This document shows positions 41,448-49,881 of a stretch of DNA of 56,547 nt, piece by piece; position 1 is the stretch's first letter; each line of letters opens with the position of its first letter. The stretch covers positions 1-56,547 of IMG/VR virus record IMGVR_UViG_3300021376_000069. One strand, 5' to 3'. The notes under the pieces are model-generated. The model ran no database searches. It saw only the letters and a program-made list of their open reading frames with translations, and was not told where the DNA came from. The translations under genes were made by a program, and so were the position numbers. This stretch comes from a virus.

Positions 41448-42254
41448 TTGGAATTTGAAAGCTTTAGCCTTGACGAAGCGTATGATGAGAACCATATAAA
41501 CTCGTATAAAAAAATAGTATCATTATTAAACAAAATAGATGATAAAATTATGAATTATAAATTTATATTATCTGGCGGATTTTTAATTTTTCATATGCTT
41601 GAAACACATAACGAAAATCGTAAATACAACGATATAGATTTATTTTTCGAATCAAAAGAAGACTTCAATAAATTAAATTCATATTTATTAGAGTCTTTCG
41701 CTAACAAACAAATTGTATACACAGAATACAAAACAAACAATGCAAACACTTATTCCTTTCAAATTGATTCCAAGGATGTCAAGCTTCAATTAATTCAAAG
41801 TATTTTTGAATCAAAGGAAAAAACCATAGCTTCCTTTGATTTACAAAATTGTCAAATTGCTTTAGATAATAAAGGCGAACTATGTATGAATAAAGATTTT
41901 GAGAATCTTTATTGGCGAAAAGAATTAAGAGTAAACAAGCTTGTAATCAAATATTTAGAGGAACGCGGCCCTGGTTATCTATTTACCTTACTGAATAGAT
42001 TTAAAAAATATCAATGGAGATATAATTTAATAAATTTAAATGAATCTACCATTAAGATAATAGAACAAATAGAACAAGATTATTCTCAAGAGATAACAAA
42101 AGATAAAACTATAACATGTGTGATTACAACATCCGGAGAATCAGAAGAAGAGATTACAAAAAATCTTTTTGAAGAATGGACTAGCTTCTTTATTGCATTC
42201 TTTAAAGAATATGTAAAAGAAAGCAACTGGATTATAACTAAAACTCAGCTTTAA
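41448..42254 (+). CDS. Nucleotidyltransferase-fold protein, TTG start
   Basis: 268 aa. FILSGGFLIFHMLE then NDIDLFFESKEDF gives the GG(x) and hxDhD pattern of the Pol-beta-type nucleotidyltransferase fold; a third acidic residue may be in the SFQIDSKDVKLQLI strand. No ATG fits; TTG at 41448 follows AAAAGGAGAATTAGC, a good RBS. It could modify a protein, RNA or nucleotide. CBASS-type NTase partners of E1/E2/JAB proteins come to mind, but the CD-NTase signature GS...DxD is not obvious, so no such claim is made. Confidence 0.65.
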   Translation: MEFESFSLDEAYDENHINSYKKIVSLLNKIDDKIMNYKFILSGGFLIFHMLETHNENRKYNDIDLFFESKEDFNKLNSYLLESFANKQIVYTEYKTNNANTYSFQIDSKDVKLQLIQSIFESKEKTIASFDLQNCQIALDNKGELCMNKDFENLYWRKELRVNKLVIKYLEERGPGYLFTLLNRFKKYQWRYNLINLNESTIKIIEQIEQDYSQEITKDKTITCVITTSGESEEEITKNLFEEWTSFFIAFFKEYVKESNWIITKTQL

Positions 42255-42272
42255 ATTGTAAAGGAAATCATT

Positions 42273-45200
42273 ATGATTATCTCCATTCCAAACAAAACTA
42301 CCTGTATGCCAAAGGAAAAATATGAGCTATTAACAAGCCTTAATAGCTATGGTTCACTTAGCAACGAATTCTTAAATGAATTAGAGCAACAAAAGGTTTA
42401 CAAAATCGATAATGTAAACTCTGTTATCAGTTCAATTGACAGAAGATATGCTCTATCAAAAAACTTATTTAACAATTTGACTTATAAATCAAGACTTAGA
42501 AATCAATTGTTTTATCAACAGAATAATGCCTATTTAAATAAATTCTTGACTGTTTTTATAGTTGAAAATTGGCATGACAAAAACCAAACATACTTAATTG
42601 AAAATATAGTTGCTAACTCTTGTACCCCATTTAAAAATCCTTTCATTCGTAACTTTAATGAATCTAACTTAATGAGATTGCCTAATCATCTATCAGATCA
42701 ATATGCTAATTGTAATGGCTTAGAAATTAAAGACATCTATAATATGTGGCGTGCCTCTGATTCCCCAGATGAATTCAATGAAGTGCTTAAGCAATTAGCA
42801 AATGAAAATAAAATTAATCCATTTTATATTTATGCTAATGCAAGTGAGGAAACGATTCGTCAATTAATTGACGAATCAAATTCAGTTACAAAATCTAATA
42901 TGAGATCAGATACAATCAGCACTTCAGATGTAAAGAGTATCATAAATAGTGGGGTGCTTGGTTTAAAATATCTCTCTAATTTTATTTATGCATATTTATT
43001 ATGTATCACTAAAGATTCGTTATTACTAGATGTAGAAAATGAATTGCTGACTACTAATAATGGAGAGTATAATTTTATAAATTTACTTTTTGATTTTTCT
43101 GGAATGAATCAAAATACAATTATGGGTGACCAATTCTCTATTACTTCTATGAACTTTGACGGATTTAAATATAGTCCAATTTCAAGCACAGAAGAAAAAC
43201 AGTACAAGCTTATTAAAAAATATCATCAATATAAAGTCAGCAATGCAAAGCAAATTGCAACTCAGAATGAACTTCCAGTATTTTCATGCTTTCCAAAAGA
43301 GTGGCTAGATTCTATTGGAATTAATTATTTTGAAAATAATATCAAGGTAGAACCCTCTCTACCTATAGGCTTTGTATACACTAAGCTCGACAATTATATG
43401 TTTAATGTTACAGAGACATCTACCTTAGGTGATTTTTCATTTGTAGGAGATTATACCTTATCTAAGGTTAAAGCTAAAAATGAAATCGTTAATCTTGTAA
43501 ACGATAGTCAAAAATCCGTAATTGAAATAGTTGAAAGTGCTTTCAACTTCGAAGTTGAAAAGATTAATTTAAAGGAAGCATTTTTACAAACACTCACATT
43601 TACTAATAATAAGATTAAAGCATTAGTGCTTAACAATTTTACTTCTGGTTCTCAACCATTCAATATGGAAGTAAAACAACTAACAAAAAATCAATTGATT
43701 CAATCAAACAATGCATTCGTACCAATTGCATTCAAAACAACAAAGATAAATCAATTCACAGGCGAAAAAGAAGAAATTTATTTTGTAAGCTTAGTTAACT
43801 TCCAGCCATTAAGTAGCTTTAGAAAATATACAAAATCTCAAAGATATCTCCAATATCTGAATAATTTGATTGAGTATGATTCTATTCAAGACCCATCTAT
43901 TTATGACCAAATTCTTGTTAAAAGATTTGGAAATACAATTAAATACAATTTAGCAAATCAAGAAGTATACGAAAGCTTTGGAGAGGATTTCGTTATGAAA
44001 ATAACTGAGCAAGACGTAAAAGAAATGCAGGTTATTGATAATGAAAAACTAGCTTTTTTAAATGGTAGTTTGAATATAGATGAAAAGTTAATTACTAAAT
44101 TCAAAGCCTTAAAAGATAAACAAGATATAATCTTAGCTAAATACACTGAAGAAGATAAAAGACTTACTGATTTAATTGATTCAAGCATTTTAAATGACAG
44201 ATATATTGAAGATGATAAAATTCAATTACAATCAATTACAGCTAGATTGAATGAAAGACTTCAACTAAAGGAAACATTTCCTACAAAAATTCAATTACAA
44301 GAAAAAGTATCCAGTGACCAAAGAGCTTTATTCGAATCAATCTCTAAAGAAGTACAAAAGCTAAATGAAATTCAAATAGAAGCTAAAAGAGATGCAATTG
44401 AAAATAAAAATTATATTCCCGATAGTTTTTTTACTGGGTTAAAAACAAGAGGTATTTACATTCAAGAAATTGAGTATCTGGATCAAAATCAAAATACTTT
44501 TAAATTTAACGCTAAGAACTTTAATAAGTTGAGTCTTGATAACATTCAAGATTTCACTCTAAGCTCTTTAAGTTTTATCGTTAACAAACCATTTAAGATT
44601 AAAGTAGATGGAGATGCTGCAAATATCATTTACGCAGGACCAATGAAGGTTCAAATAACAAATTCAAGTATCTCTGTTGGTGCTTTAAATTCATCTACTA
44701 TCTTAGGCTTTCTTGATAATAGAAACGCAATGGTACATCCACATTCATCTCCTATGAATTTGAGTAGCAATTTTGTAGCAACCGAATTCTTTTCATATAG
44801 AAGGGGATGCTTAGGCGAATCATCACCATATATTTACAATGCATTTAGCTCTACGTCTCCTTTAAAGAATGTTTTAGTAAATGCATTCATTTGGTTATCT
44901 AGTGCAAATAGTTCAGATCATTGGGGCAGAAATTACAAATTCTTCCCAAGATATGGCAGTACATCACTAGTTAACCTAGAAGAGGAAGCAATTAACTTAA
45001 TTACCATCAATGAATATATTGAATCAGAGGAACCATTATTAAAACCTAAAAAACAATGTGAACATGAATATGAAAATTCTATATGTATTCATTGTGGATT
45101 AGAATGTGTTGACCATAATTACGATTACGATGGTATTTGTACTATATGTGGGCATTACAATTCACGTTATGATGATTCAGATGAAGAAGATGAAATCTAT

Positions 45201-45284
45201 GACGAAGAGATAACACCAGAACAAGTAAATACAGCTCCAAATGTATATACACCCTACTCTCCATTAACAAACAATAATAACTAA
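42273..45284 (+). CDS. 1003-aa protein with E2-like motif and C-terminal zinc tail
   Basis: The long N-terminal part (about 1-690) is Asn/Lys-rich, helical and unrecognised, with a coiled coil around 590-700. Residues about 740-900 resemble an E2/RWD domain: beta strands, then HPH (His822), then RRGCLGE with candidate catalytic Cys846, then helices ending in WLSSANSSDHWG. Canonical E2s have HPN followed 8 residues later by GxxCL; here the gap is about 24. Residues 929-963 hold CxxC knuckles (ICIHCGLEC, ICTICG). It directly precedes JAMM and E1 genes. Confidence 0.65.
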   Translation: MIISIPNKTTCMPKEKYELLTSLNSYGSLSNEFLNELEQQKVYKIDNVNSVISSIDRRYALSKNLFNNLTYKSRLRNQLFYQQNNAYLNKFLTVFIVENWHDKNQTYLIENIVANSCTPFKNPFIRNFNESNLMRLPNHLSDQYANCNGLEIKDIYNMWRASDSPDEFNEVLKQLANENKINPFYIYANASEETIRQLIDESNSVTKSNMRSDTISTSDVKSIINSGVLGLKYLSNFIYAYLLCITKDSLLLDVENELLTTNNGEYNFINLLFDFSGMNQNTIMGDQFSITSMNFDGFKYSPISSTEEKQYKLIKKYHQYKVSNAKQIATQNELPVFSCFPKEWLDSIGINYFENNIKVEPSLPIGFVYTKLDNYMFNVTETSTLGDFSFVGDYTLSKVKAKNEIVNLVNDSQKSVIEIVESAFNFEVEKINLKEAFLQTLTFTNNKIKALVLNNFTSGSQPFNMEVKQLTKNQLIQSNNAFVPIAFKTTKINQFTGEKEEIYFVSLVNFQPLSSFRKYTKSQRYLQYLNNLIEYDSIQDPSIYDQILVKRFGNTIKYNLANQEVYESFGEDFVMKITEQDVKEMQVIDNEKLAFLNGSLNIDEKLITKFKALKDKQDIILAKYTEEDKRLTDLIDSSILNDRYIEDDKIQLQSITARLNERLQLKETFPTKIQLQEKVSSDQRALFESISKEVQKLNEIQIEAKRDAIENKNYIPDSFFTGLKTRGIYIQEIEYLDQNQNTFKFNAKNFNKLSLDNIQDFTLSSLSFIVNKPFKIKVDGDAANIIYAGPMKVQITNSSISVGALNSSTILGFLDNRNAMVHPHSSPMNLSSNFVATEFFSYRRGCLGESSPYIYNAFSSTSPLKNVLVNAFIWLSSANSSDHWGRNYKFFPRYGSTSLVNLEEEAINLITINEYIESEEPLLKPKKQCEHEYENSICIHCGLECVDHNYDYDGICTICGHYNSRYDDSDEEDEIYDEEITPEQVNTAPNVYTPYSPLTNNNN

Positions 45285-45295
45285 GGATTAAAGAT

Positions 45296-46420
45296 ATGAA
45301 ATCTGTAAATTCATTTAAAATCTTAACACAATCATCTGTAGAACCTTTTATCTCTATGGATTATGATTTAATGCAACAAATTCAACATATTGTTGAAATC
45401 GCACCAAAAGAAGCTCAATGGTTTCATCTAATGGAACAAATTGATTCAGCAGAATTTAGAATCTCAGAGATGTTTATTCCAGAACAAATCTGTAGTTCCG
45501 TAGAAGTAGATACTGATAGTCAAATGATGGTACGCTTTTGGAATGAACTAAAAGAAAAATATGGCGTAGTAGAAGCCTCTAATAAGTTAACTGTAATGAC
45601 TGTTTGGTGTCACAGTCATCACAATATGGCGCCTAGTCCTAGCGCTCAAGATAATACTCAATTCTATCAATTAGTTAAACAACAGAAGGATGCTGGGACT
45701 AATAAACCAGTACTTATGTTTATCTTTAATAAACGTAATGAATATTATTCTAGATTATGGGATCCAAAAACTAATTTAGTATATGAAGGCTTAGATATCG
45801 TTTATACTCATTACGATATGTCTTGGATTGACGCAGAAGCTAAAAAGAAATTTAAAGAACCACCAATCGTACCTAAGAGTTTTTTAGGTACAACTCCAGC
45901 AAATACAAAAGCAACATCTTATTATTGGACGAATCCATTAAAAGATGTACCAGCATATAGCTATACTGGAAAAGCAAATGGCAATCATTTAACTGCAAGC
46001 ACATCATCAAAAATGGCTATTTCAGATTGTTTTGGAGTGACTTACAATGAATTCAATGTAATCACCCAACCAATGGCAGATGAATTTGCAAGCTATGTTT
46101 CAGATGAATTAGAATCTCAAGAAAAATATATTTTGGCTTCGTTATTAAGAAAAGATAAAAACTTTTACAATAAAGCTTTAGAAGCAAAGAATAAGAAAAT
46201 CGCTCCTAAACCATTCAAAGAAACAATTATCAAAGCTATTACCTCTAATAAAATGACAATTGGATTACTAGAATGCATTTTGACAAATGTATTTGAAATG
46301 TATGACCAATTATTAATAGAGGATAAAGAAAGCTTTGATGTCTGGACAACAGATGTTATCGATATGATGGAAGAAACACTAACAGAACCAAAACCTCAAT
46401 ATACCTTGTTCTCTAAATAA
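45296..46420 (+). CDS. JAMM/JAB metalloprotease
   Basis: 374 aa. The JAMM motif is complete: CHSHHNMAPSPSAQD, that is His106-x-His108-x7-Ser116-x2-Asp119 with the SFxIL-type Glu in the preceding strand (EFRISEMFIPEQ). These zinc proteases cleave ubiquitin-like proteins from partners or process Ubl precursors. About 230 additional residues follow the domain, helical and unrecognised. Upstream is the E2-like protein, and downstream at 10 nt is the E1-like gene. Confidence 0.85.
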   Translation: MKSVNSFKILTQSSVEPFISMDYDLMQQIQHIVEIAPKEAQWFHLMEQIDSAEFRISEMFIPEQICSSVEVDTDSQMMVRFWNELKEKYGVVEASNKLTVMTVWCHSHHNMAPSPSAQDNTQFYQLVKQQKDAGTNKPVLMFIFNKRNEYYSRLWDPKTNLVYEGLDIVYTHYDMSWIDAEAKKKFKEPPIVPKSFLGTTPANTKATSYYWTNPLKDVPAYSYTGKANGNHLTASTSSKMAISDCFGVTYNEFNVITQPMADEFASYVSDELESQEKYILASLLRKDKNFYNKALEAKNKKIAPKPFKETIIKAITSNKMTIGLLECILTNVFEMYDQLLIEDKESFDVWTTDVIDMMEETLTEPKPQYTLFSK

Positions 46421-46429
46421 AGGATAAAA

Positions 46430-47119
46430 ATGTCTGTATCATTTCTTAGACACAGTGCATTCTTTGGGCCAGAGGATGCAAATCAATATGTATTAAATAT
46501 CATTGGAGTAGGTGCAACAGGCTCTTGGATTGCTATGCTAGCTGCCAGAATGGGTTGGCACAAGTTTAGAGTATGGGATTTAGATATTGTAGAATCTCAC
46601 AATTTACCTAATCAAGCATATACCCATGATGATATTGGTAAGAAAAAAGTAATCGCGCTTAAGGAACAACTACTTAGATTCAATCCAGAAATTGAAATTG
46701 AAACACATGATTATTTCTTTGAATCAGAAAAGCATAAAGAATTACTAGACGGGCCAGTTATCATTACTGTTGATTCACTATCTGCAAGAAAGGATATTGC
46801 AGAAGCAATTAAAGGTAATTGGAATGTCATGCATGCATTTGAAACTCGTATGGGATTTACTCATGCAGAAATCAATTACCTAGATTGTTTAAACATCCAA
46901 TCAGTAGAAAACTTTCAAAACTTACTTAAAAGCGATTCTGAAGTAACTGAAGCTGCATGTAATGAAAGAATTATCACAACTCTCACTTGCCAAGTTGCAG
47001 CAACTGTGGTACATTATTTATGTGCTTTAGTTACCAAAGATAGAAACAAGAACGAAGTACAAATTAGAAACAAAACTATTTTTACAAATACACCCACACT
47101 TTCCGTGTTTGGTATGTAG
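46430..47119 (+). CDS. ThiF/E1-like Ubl-activating enzyme
   Basis: 229 aa Rossmann adenylation domain. GVGATG (26-31) binds ATP; VWDLDIVE (Asp50, Asp52), DDIGKKKV and VIITVDS follow E1/ThiF order. Cys177 in EAACNER lies where E1 enzymes have a crossover-loop or conserved Cys. The usual NxNRQ arginine finger is NLPNQ (58-62), with Asn replacing Arg. No zinc CxxC pair. It would adenylate the C-terminus of the nearby Ubl proteins and pass it to the E2-like protein. Confidence 0.85.
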   Translation: MSVSFLRHSAFFGPEDANQYVLNIIGVGATGSWIAMLAARMGWHKFRVWDLDIVESHNLPNQAYTHDDIGKKKVIALKEQLLRFNPEIEIETHDYFFESEKHKELLDGPVIITVDSLSARKDIAEAIKGNWNVMHAFETRMGFTHAEINYLDCLNIQSVENFQNLLKSDSEVTEAACNERIITTLTCQVAATVVHYLCALVTKDRNKNEVQIRNKTIFTNTPTLSVFGM

Positions 47120-47128
47120 GAGAAACAA

Positions 47129-47356
47129 ATGCAAGAACAAGAGTTCAAATTACAAGATGAATTAACTCAATTGAGTCAAACATTAGCAGCCTTGCAAATT
47201 GATGCTCAGAAGTTTGATGATGGTAATGGTGCGGCTGGTAGACGTGCTAGGTCTTACTTAGCAAGTTTAAGAACAAGTATGCAGTCATTGCGTTTCAAGA
47301 TTCAAGAAGTAAAAAATCAAAGAATTGCACAAAAGAAAACCCAAGTTACTGAATAA
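47129..47356 (+). CDS. Histone H1/Hc1-like small phage protein
   Basis: 75 aa, helical. GNGAAGRRARSYLASLR followed by RFKIQEVKN fits the GNxxAGxRARxxLxxLxxxxxxLRxxIQExKN pattern of the Hc1-like proteins widespread in marine and other phages. The family name derives from chlamydial histone-like proteins; DNA binding is assumed, not proven. Its presence between the E1 and Ubl genes is unexplained; it could be a substrate. Confidence 0.6.
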   Translation: MQEQEFKLQDELTQLSQTLAALQIDAQKFDDGNGAAGRRARSYLASLRTSMQSLRFKIQEVKNQRIAQKKTQVTE

Positions 47357-47365
47357 GGAAATAAA

Positions 47366-47581
47366 ATGAGAAACATTACATTAGTAATCGTGCCAGGCAC
47401 AGGCGCAAAACAAATCCAGGTAGAAGACACAATGACCGTAGCAGAGCTTGTTGCTCGTGAATCTCTATTTGGTAGAGACATCATTGTAAATGGTGTTGGA
47501 GTACAAGCCACACAATTTAATACTCAAACCTTAGCAGGTGCAATTGAAGTATTTGCTACAGGGAGTGTTAAGGGCAATTAA
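47366..47581 (+). CDS. Single ubiquitin-like beta-grasp protein
   Basis: 71 aa. TLVIVPGTGA, TMTVAELVARES, DIIVNGVGV and EVFATGSVKGN follow the strand-helix-strand order of ThiS/ubiquitin-like folds. It is about 65-70 percent identical by eye to each repeat of the poly-Ubl protein at 48340, and shares its C-terminal ATGSVKGN exactly. Removal of one terminal Asn would expose a Gly, the usual Ubl conjugating end. The nearby JAMM protease may do this. RBS AAGGAAATAAA. Confidence 0.8.
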   Translation: MRNITLVIVPGTGAKQIQVEDTMTVAELVARESLFGRDIIVNGVGVQATQFNTQTLAGAIEVFATGSVKGN

Positions 47582-47731
47582 ATGGATTGGTGGAATAAAA
47601 ATTCTGACGATCCAATTATTAATCTAATAGTAGGTGTTGGATTTATTATCTATGCAATCATTGTAAGCCTATATAATCCGCTATATCTTATTATTTATTG
47701 CTTATTAACTATAATTTACTATTTGATTTAA
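47582..47731 (+). CDS. Small membrane protein, 49 aa
   Basis: MDWWNKNSDDPIINLIVGVG..., start overlapping the Ubl stop (TAATG). Two hydrophobic segments (IINLIVGVGFIIYAIIVSL; LYLIIYCLLTIIYYL) predict a hairpin in the membrane. Co-translation with the Ubl suggests a shared unit. No family recognised. Confidence 0.55.
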   Translation: MDWWNKNSDDPIINLIVGVGFIIYAIIVSLYNPLYLIIYCLLTIIYYLI

Positions 47732-47784
47732 AAGATAAAAAATAAAAAGATTTAATCGATTACCTAATACAAAAGGATAATCTT

Positions 47785-48198
47785 ATGTCTACAACAGTAA
47801 TTGTTATCAAAGGCAACTCTTCTCAAAGCTTATTAAATAGAATTGCACAAGCTTTAACAGATGAAGATAGAAATGCTCAAACTACAGAAATCAAACAAAA
47901 TCTAGTAAGAGCTTTTTCAGATGCAACTCAATTAAAAACAGAAGAAAATAAAAAAGAACGCAAAAAGCATGAAATGACTTATAGATTTGATTCAAATCAA
48001 GAAAAGCTAGTAAGGGCGTTTATCAATAAGAACCCAAGCTTTACTTTTAATCAAGTCTGTAACTTTTTAAGGAATGCAGGATATGAAAAGGTATATTTCA
48101 GAGATTTAAAAATTTGTTTAACAAAGTTTAATGCTACCTGTAGTATCGATTCAATAACCAGAAAGCATACCTGGATTGTAAAAAATGTCAGAAAATAG
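47785..48198 (+). CDS. Unknown basic protein, 137 aa
   Basis: MSTTVIVIKGNSSQSLLNR..., with a basic helical centre (KKERKKHEMTYRFDSNQEK) and a C-terminal region resembling a small winged helix (FTFNQVCNFLRNAGYEKVYF). DNA binding is possible. RBS AAAGGATAATCTT. It is followed by the TGTCA operator region. Confidence 0.6.
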   Translation: MSTTVIVIKGNSSQSLLNRIAQALTDEDRNAQTTEIKQNLVRAFSDATQLKTEENKKERKKHEMTYRFDSNQEKLVRAFINKNPSFTFNQVCNFLRNAGYEKVYFRDLKICLTKFNATCSIDSITRKHTWIVKNVRK

Positions 48199-48209
48199 TT
48201 AAATATTTC

Positions 48210-48275
48210 TGTCATTTTTGACACTTTTTTTCATGTCATTTTTGACATTAATTTTTAACCAAAAAATAACACTTT
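48210..48275 (+). promoter_or_regulatory. TGTCA-N4-TGACA operator/promoter region, copy 2
   Basis: TGTCATTTTTGACA occurs at 48210-48223 and again at 48234-48247; the second runs into TTAATTTTTAACCAA and ATAACACTT, closely matching 30796-30822. Two palindromes 24 nt apart (centre to centre) put dimer sites on about the same helix face plus two turns. It lies about 65 nt before the poly-Ubl gene. Confidence 0.7.
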
Positions 48276-48339
48276 TAAAGATAATAAGAACAAAAATCTA
48301 AAGAATTGTAAGAGTCTAACAAATTTTAGGAGAATTTAT

Positions 48340-49206
48340 ATGACTACACGTAATCTTACCCTCGTTGTTGTCCCTGGTACTGGCGCACGTTCTATCTCTG
48401 TAGATACTACTATGACCGTTGCTGATCTAGTTTGTCGTGAGAATTTACACGGTAGAGATATCATTATTAACGGTGTTGGTGTCAATCCACAATCCTGGAA
48501 TACCACAACACTTCAAGATGCAGTAGAAGTATTTGCAACTGGTAGTGTTAAAGGTAATGTTGATAGAACTGTAACTTTAGTAGTAGTTCCAGGTACAGGT
48601 GCTAGACAAACAACAATTCCTTCTCAAATGACCGTAGCAGATTTTGTTTGTAGAGAGAATCTCCATGGCCGTGATATTATTATTAACGGTGTAGGTTGCG
48701 CACCAACACAATGGAATACTACAACTTTAGATGAAGCTGTTGAGATTTTCGCAACAGGCTCTGTGAAAGGTAATGTTCCACAAACTGGAGTACTTGTTGT
48801 AGTTCCTGGAACTGGAGCAAGACAAGTAAGCTTTGATTCAGAATCTACAATTGCTGATTTCGTATGTGCTAATAATCTACATGGTAGAGATATCATTTTA
48901 GATGGCGTTGGCGTTAGTCCTACACAATGGAATAGTACTCAATTAGGTCAAGCAAGAGAAATCTTTGCAACCGGCAGTGTGAAGGGTAATGCTACTCGTA
49001 CTGCAACATTAGTTGTTGTGCCAGGTACTGGTGCAAGACAGGTACAAATTGATACAGAAATGACTGTAGCTGATTTTGTATGTCGTGAGAACTTACATGG
49101 ACGTGACATTATTCTTAATGGCGTAGGTGTAGCTCCACAGCAATGGAATCAGACAACACTAAATGACACTGTAGAAATCTTTGCTACAGGTTCTGTTAAA
49201 GGTAAT
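48340..49206 (+). repeat. Four tandem 216-nt coding repeats
   Basis: Units 48340-48558, 48559-48774, 48775-48990 and 48991-49206 encode the Ubl domains. Protein identity is very high while third positions differ widely, indicating selection on the protein. Confidence 0.9.
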
Positions 49207-49491
49207 GGCGCTGAAGGGTTTATTGAAGTGACTTATGGAAATGATGCAAAAACTTGCTTTAAGAGCTTAGTAGATACAGCTATTTACAAGCATGGTCATA
49301 ATCCTTATAGCGGTACTATTGCTACTGTATCAAGCTTTAAACTTGAAGAAACAGAGTTTCAAAATGAAGAAGCTGCATTGGCTTATGCAGATGATAAAAT
49401 CGAGGACTTAGAGAAAAGAGAATGCAGAGCAGTAAGCTTTGTAGAAAATAACAAAAGAGGCTTTGTCTTTTATGGTTGGGCTGCCTGTTAA
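48340..49491 (+). CDS. Poly-Ubl: four tandem beta-grasp domains plus C-terminal domain
   Basis: 383 aa. Repeat 1 is residues 1-73, repeats 2-4 are 72 residues each (to about 289), followed by a 94-aa domain of different sequence (IEVTYGNDAKTCF...GFVFYGWAAC). Each repeat has VVVPGTGAR, (T/A)VADFVC-type helix, HGRDII(I/L), GVG and ends ATGSVKGN. The repeats differ at many synonymous sites, so this is not a recent tandem duplication. Cleavage after each KG or KGN would liberate Ubls. Resembles the multi-ubiquitin proteins of known bacterial E1/E2/JAB operons. Confidence 0.88.
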   Translation: MTTRNLTLVVVPGTGARSISVDTTMTVADLVCRENLHGRDIIINGVGVNPQSWNTTTLQDAVEVFATGSVKGNVDRTVTLVVVPGTGARQTTIPSQMTVADFVCRENLHGRDIIINGVGCAPTQWNTTTLDEAVEIFATGSVKGNVPQTGVLVVVPGTGARQVSFDSESTIADFVCANNLHGRDIILDGVGVSPTQWNSTQLGQAREIFATGSVKGNATRTATLVVVPGTGARQVQIDTEMTVADFVCRENLHGRDIILNGVGVAPQQWNQTTLNDTVEIFATGSVKGNGAEGFIEVTYGNDAKTCFKSLVDTAIYKHGHNPYSGTIATVSSFKLEETEFQNEEAALAYADDKIEDLEKRECRAVSFVENNKRGFVFYGWAAC

Positions 49492-49871
49492 TGCTTATTC
49501 AAATCGTTGGACTGCCAGGTGTAGGTAAAACAACGCTTATAAATAAATTTAAAAATCAATCAACTGTAGATTTCAAAACACTAGACATTAGAAGCTTTCA
49601 TGCTCCAAATAGAGAAGAAAAACTAATCAATAGCATCTGTAATAAACAAACAAAATATATTATTGAATCAGCTTGCGGCATTGATATTGAACCTTCTATA
49701 GTTATATTAATTAAACAGAAAAAGTTTAATCATAAAAAACAATTGCAAAGTAGAGGTGAAGTTTACAACGAGTATGATCTACAAGCAATTGATGATCAAA
49801 TTATTCCAGCAAACTACACGGTATACAATTCAAAAGTATTTTGTGAATTACTTAACTATTTACTAAGATAA
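49491..49871 (+). CDS. P-loop nucleotide-binding protein
   Basis: 126 aa from ATG 49491 (TAATG overlap with the poly-Ubl stop; an earlier in-frame start at 49476 is less likely). VGLPGVGKTT is a Walker A motif near the N-terminus as in small kinases or GTPases. The next motifs are not clear enough to assign a substrate. Coupled to the poly-Ubl gene. Confidence 0.7.
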   Translation: MLIQIVGLPGVGKTTLINKFKNQSTVDFKTLDIRSFHAPNREEKLINSICNKQTKYIIESACGIDIEPSIVILIKQKKFNHKKQLQSRGEVYNEYDLQAIDDQIIPANYTVYNSKVFCELLNYLLR

Positions 49872-49881
49872 CGGAGTATTT

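Noticed and set aside
41448-42254. CBASS CD-NTase
   Set aside because: Only the generic nucleotidyltransferase GG and DxD motifs are visible, and no effector gene is adjacent.
48340-49206. CRISPR-like or satellite repeat array
   Set aside because: Repeats are 216 nt, in frame, without spacers and diverged at third positions; they encode protein domains.
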